Below, piece after piece: positions 14,325 to 21,036 of a stretch of DNA of 21,036 nt. Every line of letters begins with the position of its first letter. The stretch's first letter is position 1. The notes below the pieces were generated by a model that did not search any database, was not told the origin of the DNA, and saw only the letters and a program-made list of their open reading frames with translations. Both the position numbers and the translations under genes were made by a program. Origin of the DNA: Nitrospinales bacterium (GTDB lineage Bacteria; Nitrospinota_A; UBA7883; JACRGQ01); contig JAHFEI010000006.1 of assembly GCA_023248615.1 (NCBI GenBank), positions 1 to 21,036 of the forward strand. The letters are read 5' to 3'.

Positions 14325-15379
14325 ATTATCGCCGCCACCTCGCCCGCCCCGGTGCCGGGGTCTGTTTGGTGCTTTGCGGTGAAGGGCGGTATCTGCCCCA
14401 AATACGCCCCGATGCCGCCGCCGAGAAGTTCCTCCTGAGAGACAAAAACAGCCGGAAAATATTTTTGCATCTCCTGCGAAAGAAGATCGTACTCTGCGAA
14501 CCTGCCGCGCGAAGTGTAAAACATCGGAGTGCGGTTGAGAACGCATGCGCTACAGATGCCGTATCCGGGCTTTGATATTATCGCGTCGCTTCCCGCCACC
14601 AGTTCTTCGTGAGTCGCATCCTCATCTGATACCGCAACGATATTCTCGCCCGGCGGATACTGCTCCCCATGAAACAGGAACTGGTAACCATCCAGCCTGC
14701 CCAGTTCCATCCTTCCAACATCGTTTATGCCACAACCGCCGAAAGAGACCAGAAACGCAGGGCGACTATCTAACCCAAGCCGTTTGCGAATATCCGCTTT
14801 GGGCATGGCGGCGCGTTTTCCTATCAACGATACCGTGTGGGCGGGGCGCAGGCTTGGCAAGCCATACGCAAAAGGGGTGGATACCATGCAGTCCGCCTGC
14901 CGATAAAATCCACGCAGTTGGTCGGCAATTTCCCCGAATGCCATTTCCCCGTCCTTGTAAAAATCCAGTATCCAGTCCCACGTAAACGTCGTCACCAGCA
15001 CGGATGCTATCCCGGCCCGTCGCGCCAGCGGAAAGGCGAGCGGCGCGATATCGGAAACTATCACGCCGGGCTTTACCTCGCGACAGATTTGCAAACCGCG
15101 CCGCACCCATTGGTCGGATGCGGCAAGGAATTCCCGCCATCTTTTTAGCGTGGACGGCAGATCGTTGCCCAAGCTATCTACCTGCACTACGCCTATATCG
15201 CACTCAACATTGCGGTACCCAAACGGGACGCCTTTAAGGTTTACGTCGAAAATAAAACGGGGTGCGGAGGAAACAATCTCGCAAAAATGTCCCATGCCGG
15301 AAAGGGCGCGCACCACTTGAGCCGAACGCACCGCATGGCCGAAGCCGTGGCCGCTGACGAAATACAGTATGTGCGCCAA
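14309..15379 (-). CDS. GT-B glycosyltransferase-like protein related to the arabinokinase N-terminal domain
   Basis: A 356-residue protein with the two-lobed GT-B look. The N-terminal glycine loop VSGHGFGHAVRS (8-19) is followed by VIVSDIAPLAFPLARRAGI (106-124) and VTTFTWDWI (129-137), a set of motifs I know from the N-terminal, glycosyltransferase-like domain of plant L-arabinokinase and its bacterial relatives. The C-terminal lobe has VSFGGCGIND (211-220) and AIISKPGYGICSACV (266-280), resembling the nucleotide-sugar-binding part of MurG-like enzymes. There is no kinase domain attached. It starts two bases after the panC stop codon and ends the long minus-strand run. A role in glycosylating a lipid, protein or small molecule is inference from the fold only. 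Confidence 0.75.
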   Translation of the reverse strand: MAHILYFVSGHGFGHAVRSAQVVRALSGMGHFCEIVSSAPRFIFDVNLKGVPFGYRNVECDIGVVQVDSLGNDLPSTLKRWREFLAASDQWVRRGLQICREVKPGVIVSDIAPLAFPLARRAGIASVLVTTFTWDWILDFYKDGEMAFGEIADQLRGFYRQADCMVSTPFAYGLPSLRPAHTVSLIGKRAAMPKADIRKRLGLDSRPAFLVSFGGCGINDVGRMELGRLDGYQFLFHGEQYPPGENIVAVSDEDATHEELVAGSDAIISKPGYGICSACVLNRTPMFYTSRGRFAEYDLLSQEMQKYFPAVFVSQEELLGGGIGAYLGQIPPFTAKHQTDPGTGAGEVAAIIASML

Positions 15380-15381
15380 GC

Positions 15382-16233
15382 CTACTTCAGCCGGAAGCGC
15401 ACGTTATCGGCAAGCCTTTTCCCGCCTATCCGCACGGCGGCAAAAATCAACACATCGCGCGTTCTGTTGCCGGGCGGAGCCAGGGTAAGCGCATCCGCTA
15501 TCTCGACAAGCTCCACGCTCGCAAGCGGCTGGGCCGAAATCATTTCCCTCATTCCAGCCATAGCCTGGGCGCATGACGCGCCGCTTTCCATCTCTCGTTT
15601 CCCGTGGGAAAGCGCACGGAAAATCACCGGCGCGGCCTTCCTTTCATCCGGCGTCAAAAGGGCATTGCGCGACGAACGCGCCAGGCCATCCCTCTCCCTC
15701 ACAGTAGGGCATTTTCTAACTGTGACGGGAATATTTAAATCGGCCACCATCCTCTCTATCAGGACAAGCTGGTGCGGATCCTTCAGCCCGAAATAAACTT
15801 TGGATGGACGCACCAGTTGGAGCAGTTTCAGCACCACCACCAGCACGCCCTTGTAATGCCACTCCAGCCCTTGCGGTTTCAGCCGCTGGAAAAATTGCGG
15901 TAAAGTCACCCCCGTCTCGAAACCAGCCGGGTACATCTCCTCGGCGGACGGCGCAAACACCACGTTAGCCCCTGCCTTGCGCGCTATTTCCAAGTCCACT
16001 TCCAGGTTGCGCGGATAGGCAAGGTACTGCTTTTTCCTGAATTGCAGGGGATTTACGAAAATGGATACGGCGGCTACCCGGTTTTCGGAGCGCGCCTTTT
16101 TTATCAGCGATACATGCCCGTCGTGGAGGGCGCCCAGCGTTGGTACGAAGCCGCATATGCCCCCGTTTTTTTCCGCCCACCGCCTCATGGCGGGCACGGT
16201 GCGGATAACGGAAAATTTTCCCGGTTTTACCAT
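15382..16233 (-). CDS. panC: Pantothenate synthetase (pantoate-beta-alanine ligase)
   Basis: PanC joins pantoate and beta-alanine through a pantoyl-adenylate to give pantothenate. The protein has 283 residues from ATG 16233, the normal size. Seen: FVPTLGALHDGHVSLI with the HxGH motif at 37-40, SIFVNPLQF (57-65), AYPRNLEVDLEIARKAG (72-88), FAPSAEEMYP (93-102), HYKGV (126-130), KDPHQ (151-155) and RSSRN (186-190). The usual GEKDxQQ appears as GLKDPHQ: the Lys, Asp and last Gln are kept, while Glu and the first Gln are replaced. A longer frame starts at 16305 but would overlap the preceding regulator gene; starting at 16233 gives a 10-base gap and matches family N-termini. panB lies in another operon. 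Confidence 0.94.
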   Translation of the reverse strand: MVKPGKFSVIRTVPAMRRWAEKNGGICGFVPTLGALHDGHVSLIKKARSENRVAAVSIFVNPLQFRKKQYLAYPRNLEVDLEIARKAGANVVFAPSAEEMYPAGFETGVTLPQFFQRLKPQGLEWHYKGVLVVVLKLLQLVRPSKVYFGLKDPHQLVLIERMVADLNIPVTVRKCPTVRERDGLARSSRNALLTPDERKAAPVIFRALSHGKREMESGASCAQAMAGMREMISAQPLASVELVEIADALTLAPPGNRTRDVLIFAAVRIGGKRLADNVRFRLK

Positions 16234-16243
16234 GGATGGGCGG

Positions 16244-16813
16244 CTAACTTTTTTCCCCGTGGAGCGCGGCGGCAAGGCGCTTGGCATCCTCGCGTAGCCG
16301 GTCAATCTCCTGCACGAGAAACTCCCTTTCGTAGCCGATTTGGGGGCAGGTACGCCCTTCCTCGTCTTTTAGCGCAAGCATCTCCGCATACGCCTTTTCA
16401 AGTTGCGTGGTTTTTTTTGCCAGCTCGTTTAGCGAACTGCGCTCACGCGCTATCCGCTCTATCTTCGCTTTTAATTCCTCGACGCTGAACGGCTTCGAGA
16501 TGAAATCCGATGCGCCCGACTCCACAACGTCAACATAGGAGTATTTGGATGAGTGGGCCGTCATTACCAACACGTCCGTACCAGTGTAATCCTTCCTGAT
16601 AAGCTTGAGGAGTTCCATGCCGTCCATGCTCGGCATGCGGATATCCGCTATCACGATGTCGTAGCTGTTTTCCCTAAGCTTCTCAAGCGCCTGAAAACCA
16701 TCGCCCGCAACATCGCTGTTTATGCCCATAAACTTGAGTATCCGTGCGACCATTTGTCGCAACACATCCTCATCATCGACAACCAACGCTTTTATATTTT
16801 TATGCATCCGCAT
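16244..16813 (-). CDS. Single-domain response regulator with C-terminal coiled coil
   Basis: The first 125 of 189 residues form a complete receiver: acidic pair Asp13/Asp14, phospho-acceptor Asp57 (IVIADIRMPSMDG), Thr85 (VMTAHS) and Lys107 (ISKPFS). After it comes a helical stretch of about 60 residues (ARERSSLNELAKKTTQLEKA and on to REDAKRLAAALHG) with heptad-like hydrophobic spacing, read as a coiled coil, and no DNA-binding, GGDEF or other output domain. It may therefore act through protein contacts or as a phosphotransfer relay. It begins 21 bases after plsY and ends 10 bases before panC. Met3 is an equally possible start. The kinase at 18841-20763 upstream in the same run is the nearest candidate partner, by position only. 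Confidence 0.88.
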   Translation of the reverse strand: MRMHKNIKALVVDDEDVLRQMVARILKFMGINSDVAGDGFQALEKLRENSYDIVIADIRMPSMDGMELLKLIRKDYTGTDVLVMTAHSSKYSYVDVVESGASDFISKPFSVEELKAKIERIARERSSLNELAKKTTQLEKAYAEMLALKDEEGRTCPQIGYEREFLVQEIDRLREDAKRLAAALHGEKS

Positions 16814-16834
16814 ACGCCAAAAATATGTCCGCAG

Positions 16835-17473
16835 TCATCCCGCTCCCTTTTTCCCGAAAAAATAGGTCTTGTTCTCTTCACCCTTTAAAAGCCTACCTAT
16901 ATTAGACCTATGGGTAGCCAAAATCAAAACGGCAAGCGTTACCGATATAACCCAAATCTCCACTCGCGTCTCCGACCTAAAAACAAGGCTGGCGACGGCA
17001 AGCGAAAGCGGCACCGACACGGCGGCGCCGATGGAGCCGAGAGAAACGTAATTCGTAAGAGCCACTATGGCAAGGTAAACCCCAACCGCCACCAGCAACG
17101 GAACCGGCACGATGGCAAGCATCATCCCGGCGGCTGTGGCCACTCCCTTGCCTCCCTTAAACCTGGCGAACACCGTGAAAATATGCCCAACAACGGCGGA
17201 AAGCCCGCACACGATAACGGCTTGGAGAGGATCAAGCTCCCCGTAAGCAAACCCGGAAACTAGGGCGGCGGCGACATAACCCTTGCCAATATCCAACGCC
17301 AGCACCGCCAAGTAGGGCTTCAGCCCGAATATCCGGTAGAGGTTGGTGGCGCCAGCATTGCCGCTTCCGACGGTGCGGATATCTACCCGACCAAGCAGGT
17401 AGCCAGCCATGAGGGCCGTGGGAATAGCGCCCAGTAAGTAGCTAAACGCAACGGCGAGAAAAATGTGCGGCAT
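16835..17473 (-). CDS. plsY: Acyl-phosphate:glycerol-3-phosphate acyltransferase
   Basis: PlsY transfers the acyl group of acyl phosphate to the 1-position of glycerol-3-phosphate, making lysophosphatidate at the inner membrane. At 212 residues it is of usual size and has about seven hydrophobic segments. The three conserved motifs are present: VGSGNAGATNLYR (35-47), GHIFTVFARFKGGKGVAT (96-113, with the glycine-rich phosphate loop), and HRSNIGRLLKGEENK (about 187-201). It lies six bases downstream of the diguanylate cyclase stop codon and 21 bases upstream of the regulator gene, so it is probably on the same transcript. Its substrate-forming partner gpsA is elsewhere in the window. A PlsX gene is not seen. 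Confidence 0.96.
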   Translation of the reverse strand: MPHIFLAVAFSYLLGAIPTALMAGYLLGRVDIRTVGSGNAGATNLYRIFGLKPYLAVLALDIGKGYVAAALVSGFAYGELDPLQAVIVCGLSAVVGHIFTVFARFKGGKGVATAAGMMLAIVPVPLLVAVGVYLAIVALTNYVSLGSIGAAVSVPLSLAVASLVFRSETRVEIWVISVTLAVLILATHRSNIGRLLKGEENKTYFFGKKGAG

Positions 17474-17479
17474 CCTGTC

Positions 17480-18844
17480 TCAGACAATAACCCTGTTACG
17501 GCCCGATTCTTTTGCTTTATACAGTTTTTCGTCCACCAGCCTGATAATGTCGTCCACAGTCGCCACTCCATCCCCAGACGTGTCTTCCACCCCGAACGAA
17601 ATCGTAACGCTAAACTTCTGCCCTTCCCATTCGTAGACTGTGGATTCCATATCGCGCCGCATGCGATCCGCAACCATCGCCGCATCTTTTTTGGGCGTTT
17701 CCGGCAAGAGGAGAATAAACTCCTCGCCGCCGTAGCGGGCGATGACGTCTATTTTACGCAGGTGCTTTCCCATCATCTGGGCGGTCTTCGTAAGTATCAT
17801 GTCGCCACAGATATGGCCGTATGTGTCGTTAACTTTCTTGAAGAAATCTATGTCGCTCATCATCACAGACATCTTGGTTTTATAACGCTGGGATCTAGCC
17901 CATTCCATGTTGAGGCGCTCAAAAAAATACCGGCGGTTAAAAAGCCCGGTCAGCGGGTCGGTTATCGCCATTTCCTGTATCCACCGGTACTGTAGCGAAT
18001 TGGACAACGCACTGGTGATATGCTCGGAACCCAGCATCATATAGGTCAAATCCGGGGTATTGAAAAACCCTGTGCTGTTGCCGTTCAGGTTCAATACGCC
18101 GATAAGCTTGTCCCCCATCAAAAGAGGGATGCCCAGCGCATAGTCATCACGGTATTTATCCCGTTTCTCCGTCTGGTACCTGGATTTGCAGAAGTCGCGC
18201 ACGTAGACTATTTTCCCGGTAGATACCACTTCCTCCATAATCGGGGTGGACTCTATCGGGATCTCCATACTGACGGTATCGTCAAAGTCGTGCCGGTTGT
18301 TGGCGATGAGCCGCACCTTCCTGCTCTCCGGATCCCACAGGAATATGGAAAAAAAGTCGGATTGGAATATGGTCTTTATGTTCTTTTCTATCCTGCTTAC
18401 GAGTTCGTCGAACTCAAGGATATTGATGGATCTGGAGAATTCCATCATCGCGGTTATTTTCTGGCGGTACTCATGCTCGCGCTGGAACGAGCGGAGACGG
18501 GCAAAAAGCTCGGCATAGTGGAACGGTTTCGTTATGTAGTCGTACGCCCCGCTGTCCAGCCCTTCCACCTTCGACATGGTAATATCGCGGGCGGAAAGGA
18601 AAACGACGGAAATATTCTCCGTCAACGGGTCCTGCTTTATCTTCTTGCACACCTCGTAGCCATCCATACCCGGCATCATCACATCCAGCAAAATCAGGTC
18701 TGGTCGTTGTTGGCGCGCCAGTTCCAGTGCCTGCCAACCATCCGTAGTGGATATGACCTCGTACCCCTCCCCGCTCACGGCGGTCTCCATACTCGTCAGG
18801 ATATCCGCCTCATCGTCAACCAACAATATCTTCATCTTGCTCAC
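17480..18844 (-). CDS. Response regulator diguanylate cyclase, REC-GAF-GGDEF
   Basis: Predicted to make cyclic di-GMP when phosphorylated. Domains in 454 residues: receiver 4-122 with Asp10/Asp11, phospho-acceptor Asp54 (ILLDVMMPGMDG), Ser84 and Lys106 (ITKPFH); a GAF-like domain about 135-288; and GGDEF about 292-454, starting ITDPLTGLFNRRYF (294-307), metal ligand Asp331 (SDIDFFKKVND) and active-site loop GGEEF (372-376). RKID at 363-366 is five residues before the loop, the exact position of the product-inhibition I-site. All catalytic residues look intact. The GTG start at 18844 overlaps the stop of the kinase gene by four bases, so the two are translationally coupled; ATG 18835 is an alternative start. 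plsY follows after six bases. Confidence 0.94.
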   Translation of the reverse strand: MSKMKILLVDDEADILTSMETAVSGEGYEVISTTDGWQALELARQQRPDLILLDVMMPGMDGYEVCKKIKQDPLTENISVVFLSARDITMSKVEGLDSGAYDYITKPFHYAELFARLRSFQREHEYRQKITAMMEFSRSINILEFDELVSRIEKNIKTIFQSDFFSIFLWDPESRKVRLIANNRHDFDDTVSMEIPIESTPIMEEVVSTGKIVYVRDFCKSRYQTEKRDKYRDDYALGIPLLMGDKLIGVLNLNGNSTGFFNTPDLTYMMLGSEHITSALSNSLQYRWIQEMAITDPLTGLFNRRYFFERLNMEWARSQRYKTKMSVMMSDIDFFKKVNDTYGHICGDMILTKTAQMMGKHLRKIDVIARYGGEEFILLLPETPKKDAAMVADRMRRDMESTVYEWEGQKFSVTISFGVEDTSGDGVATVDDIIRLVDEKLYKAKESGRNRVIV

Positions 18845-20763
18845 AACGATAAGGTTATCACACGTTTTACCCTAGCAAGAAACTCGCCAGGATTGTACGG
18901 GCGGGAAATAATGTCAGCCGCGCCCATTTCCAGCGCTTTTGCCCTTTCCTGCTCCGTAATGCCATCCCCCAAAAATATCACAGGTATCCGCACGGTGGCC
19001 GGAACGCACCGCATATCGGAGAACAAGCCAATAACATCCATAGGCGGCATATGGTAATCCATCAGAATAAGTTCTGGAAGCGTTTCCGCTACTTTTTTCC
19101 CGGCTGTCTGGGGCGTATCCGGGCGTACTAGGCAGAACTCGCGGCCAAGTATCTCCTCATCCAGCCTGCTGGCCTCGACGTTGGTAGAGACTAGCAATAT
19201 CTTGTGGCGCACGGCCATTTCTACAGGAACGGCAAGCACGAACATGGAGCCGCCGGACGGCGCATCCTCGCAGGATATCGTGGCGTTGTGCAGTTCCGCC
19301 ATCTTCCTGCATATGGCGAGGCCAAGGCCCGTACCCTTGTATTGCCTCTGCACTCCGGAATCCGCCTGGAAATAACGGTCGAATATTTTTTCTTTCAGGT
19401 GGTCGGGAACTCCTATGCCGCTGTCCGACACGCGGAACTGTACGGTCTTTTCCGCCACGCCCTTTCCATTCCGCGCCTCCAGTATAATGCGGCCCCCCTT
19501 CGGCGTAAACTTCAACGCGTTGGATGCCAAGTTGTCCAATATCTGCGCCAGCATCCGCTCGTCTGCATGGATATGTGGCATTCCCGCGTCGAACTCCATG
19601 GAAATCTCCACTCCCTTTTCCTTGCAAGCGTAGCGAAATGATTCGTGCGTAAGCCGCACGATGTACGAAGGGTCCACCTGCTCCGGCTTAAGCGACATCA
19701 TTTTCGCCTCCAGCTTGGAGAGGTCAAGCATGTCGTTCACCAACATCGTAAGCCGCTCCGCATTACGCATCATCATCTGCAAAAATACCTTCTGCTGTTC
19801 CGTGGTTTCGCCTAGGGTGCCGCGCTGAAAATTCTCAACCGCCCCGCGTATCGCGGTTAGCGGAGTGCGCAACTCGTGGGAAACCATGGACTGGAACTCC
19901 GCCTTCATCCGCTCAAGCTCCATCTCCTTGGTGACGTCGTGGAGAACCAGCATCCGGCCCATCTGGGCGCCCTCAAATTCCACCGCGCAGGCGCTTATCT
20001 CGTACTCGCTGGAAAATATGGTGGCCAACGTATCCGTACTCAGCCCCACCTCAAACGGAGATGAGCCGATGAACGCCACAAGGTCTTGGAAGGTAAGCGC
20101 CCCGCCGGCAGGCAGGCGGAAAATGAGGCGCGCCGCCGGGTTGAGCATCTCTATCTCCCGCTGGCTATTAACAAACACCACGCCGTCGGACATCGCGTTC
20201 AGGAGGGATTCCATCCTCTGCCGCTGGGATTCCTGGTCTTTCCTCAGTTTTAGAAGGCGGACGGATTGCCTGGCCAGCAGTTCATTGACTGCCCTCATCT
20301 CAATATTTTTTTCCATAAGGTCGCGGTTAAGCCGGGCCTGTTCGCGTGTGGCCCTGTACCGCAACATCCCGTTATCCGCCACCTCGGGGATGGAGGACAA
20401 GGACTCTTCGCGAGCCGGGATAAACGCTATCGCGCCAAGATTGTACGCATCCTCTGCGGCCTGCCTGTCCTCCTCGCTCCCTACGAGGATGACAGGAAAA
20501 TCATATTTTCTTTGGCGGATAAGCTCCAAGAAATCGATGCCGTATTCGTCCGGCGCGGGGCGCATGCCAACCACGGCGATATCGTATTCGTAATATTTAA
20601 GCTGGAGCAATGAACGCTCTACGGAGGAAACCCAGTCGCAGGATACGGGGACGCTTCTCTTCTGGAAATAGTTCTCTATATGTCCGGCAATGCTGTCGGC
20701 GAGCTTTTCGTCGCCATCTACCAGCAGTATTTTCACGCTGTACGCGTCTGCCATCCGCCCCAT
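18841..20763 (-). CDS. Hybrid histidine kinase with two degenerate receivers: pseudo-REC, PAS, HisKA, HATPase, REC-like
   Basis: Cytosolic kinase of 640 residues. The N-terminal receiver-like domain (10-130) keeps Asp16 and Asp18 but has Gly66 (VVGMRP) where the phospho-acceptor Asp should be. A helical linker (135-185) leads to a PAS domain (about 186-285; MSDGVVFVN, VLHDVT). HisKA has His296 in VSHELRTPLTAI, and the HATPase shows NLASNALKF (411-419), SDSGIGV (446-452) and GTGLGLA (477-483). The C-terminal receiver-like domain (520-640) keeps Asp569 (LILMDYHMPP) but lacks the acidic pair (VSTNVE) and has Arg621 in place of Lys (ISRPY). Four bases overlap the diguanylate cyclase gene, which is its probable target. 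Met4 (20754) is an alternative start. Neither start has a clear ribosome-binding site. Confidence 0.93.
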   Translation of the reverse strand: MGRMADAYSVKILLVDGDEKLADSIAGHIENYFQKRSVPVSCDWVSSVERSLLQLKYYEYDIAVVGMRPAPDEYGIDFLELIRQRKYDFPVILVGSEEDRQAAEDAYNLGAIAFIPAREESLSSIPEVADNGMLRYRATREQARLNRDLMEKNIEMRAVNELLARQSVRLLKLRKDQESQRQRMESLLNAMSDGVVFVNSQREIEMLNPAARLIFRLPAGGALTFQDLVAFIGSSPFEVGLSTDTLATIFSSEYEISACAVEFEGAQMGRMLVLHDVTKEMELERMKAEFQSMVSHELRTPLTAIRGAVENFQRGTLGETTEQQKVFLQMMMRNAERLTMLVNDMLDLSKLEAKMMSLKPEQVDPSYIVRLTHESFRYACKEKGVEISMEFDAGMPHIHADERMLAQILDNLASNALKFTPKGGRIILEARNGKGVAEKTVQFRVSDSGIGVPDHLKEKIFDRYFQADSGVQRQYKGTGLGLAICRKMAELHNATISCEDAPSGGSMFVLAVPVEMAVRHKILLVSTNVEASRLDEEILGREFCLVRPDTPQTAGKKVAETLPELILMDYHMPPMDVIGLFSDMRCVPATVRIPVIFLGDGITEQERAKALEMGAADIISRPYNPGEFLARVKRVITLSL

Positions 20764-20793
20764 TTAACCAATCACCATATCCATTCGCACAAG

Positions 20794-20799
20794 ATTATA
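20794..20799 (-). promoter_or_regulatory. Possible -10 element of the kinase-diguanylate cyclase-plsY run
   Basis: A perfect TATAAT on the minus strand lies 30 bases before the kinase ATG at 20763, in the 63-base gap after uppP. The -35 position (GTTTCC at 17 bases) is poor, so an activator or another sigma factor might be needed, or the match is chance. If real, it makes the signalling run independent of uppP. Confidence 0.4.
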
Positions 20800-20826
20800 C
20801 CCCCGTAGCCAGGCAAGGAAACCAAA

Positions 20827-21036
20827 TCAGCTTTTACCGTAATACCAAAATACCAGGACTACAACAGCCAATGCCCAGCGGTAATAAACAAACATGTTAA
20901 GCGGATGCTTGCGCAGGTAGCCCAGCAATATTCCTATTGCAAAAAAACCGGATATGGCGGCGGCAACAAAGCCAGTGGCGAACAACCCCATATCGTAAGC
21001 CTCGTGTGTCTTCACCATTTTCACCAAGTGCAAAAG
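20827..21036 (-). CDS. uppP: Undecaprenyl-diphosphate phosphatase, C-terminal end (5' part outside window)
   Basis: Only the last 69 codons are in the window. FATGFVAAAISGFFAIGIL followed by GYLRKHPLNMFVYYRWALA matches the C-terminal membrane segments of BacA/UppP, which dephosphorylates undecaprenyl pyrophosphate so that the lipid carrier can be reused for peptidoglycan and surface polysaccharide synthesis. The frame is open to the window edge, so apparent starts near 21033 are internal codons. TGA stop at 20827. The kinase gene follows 63 bases downstream in the same direction. Confidence 0.85.
   Translation of the reverse strand, partial: LLHLVKMVKTHEAYDMGLFATGFVAAAISGFFAIGILLGYLRKHPLNMFVYYRWALAVVVLVFWYYGKS

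Noticed and set aside
18020..19057. A 345-codon plus-strand open frame
   Set aside because: It is antisense to the diguanylate cyclase and the kinase, whose active-site motifs are intact; it shows no domain.
1..21036. tRNA, rRNA, CRISPR array, riboswitch or mobile-element genes
   Set aside because: I looked for cloverleaf arms, regularly spaced repeats, known riboswitch cores and transposase motifs on both strands and saw none; a covariance-model scan would be needed to exclude short structured RNAs.

Overview
The window looks like a chromosomal stretch from a free-living, diderm, probably deep-branching bacterium (Nitrospinota, Nitrospirota or the former deltaproteobacteria would fit; this is inference from gene content, not a phylogenetic placement). 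The DNA is moderately GC-rich and the genes use the Ile codon ATA freely. Biosynthesis genes (dapL, panB, panC, folK, gpsA, plsY) are mixed with multidomain histidine kinases and a diguanylate cyclase. I see no rRNA, tRNA, CRISPR array, transposase, integrase or phage gene. The window cuts a gene at each end.

Layout. 1-1095 (minus): most of a GlcD-type FAD oxidase, 5' end only. 1407-2489 (plus): an isolated 360-residue protein I cannot assign. 2566-2633: a dispersed hairpin repeat. 2733-4661 (minus): a hybrid histidine kinase with four GspE/MshE-N-like repeats at its N terminus. 4972-6739 (minus): gpsA-larB, one base apart. 6740-7117: a non-coding gap with a second copy of the dispersed repeat and several palindromes. 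7118-8266 (plus): an RlmI-type rRNA methyltransferase. 8389-11761 (minus): dapL-folK-deoxynucleoside kinase-panB behind a good sigma70-like promoter. 11847-12737 (minus): a TSUP-family permease. 12840-14292 (plus): a YdjM/DUF457 membrane hydrolase and a TIM-barrel isomerase/endonuclease-like protein. 14309-20763 (minus): a tightly packed run, read in the order histidine kinase, REC-GAF-GGDEF diguanylate cyclase, plsY, REC-coiled-coil regulator, panC, glycosyltransferase-like protein. 20827-21036 (minus): the C-terminal end of uppP.

How the genes connect. GpsA makes glycerol-3-phosphate, which PlsY acylates in the first step of phosphatidic acid synthesis. PanB and PanC, in separate operons, supply ketopantoate and pantothenate for CoA. 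DapL makes LL-diaminopimelate for lysine and peptidoglycan, and UppP recycles the lipid carrier for peptidoglycan and polysaccharide. The most distinctive feature is the 14309-20763 run, where a kinase, a c-di-GMP synthase and a single-domain regulator are threaded between phospholipid and CoA genes with gaps of at most 21 bases. A second kinase (2733-4661) carries a domain type elsewhere known to bind c-di-GMP. I found no clear new defence or mobile system; the best candidates for something undescribed are these two signalling assemblies, the unassigned 360-residue protein, and a recurring promoter layout that suggests leaderless translation.
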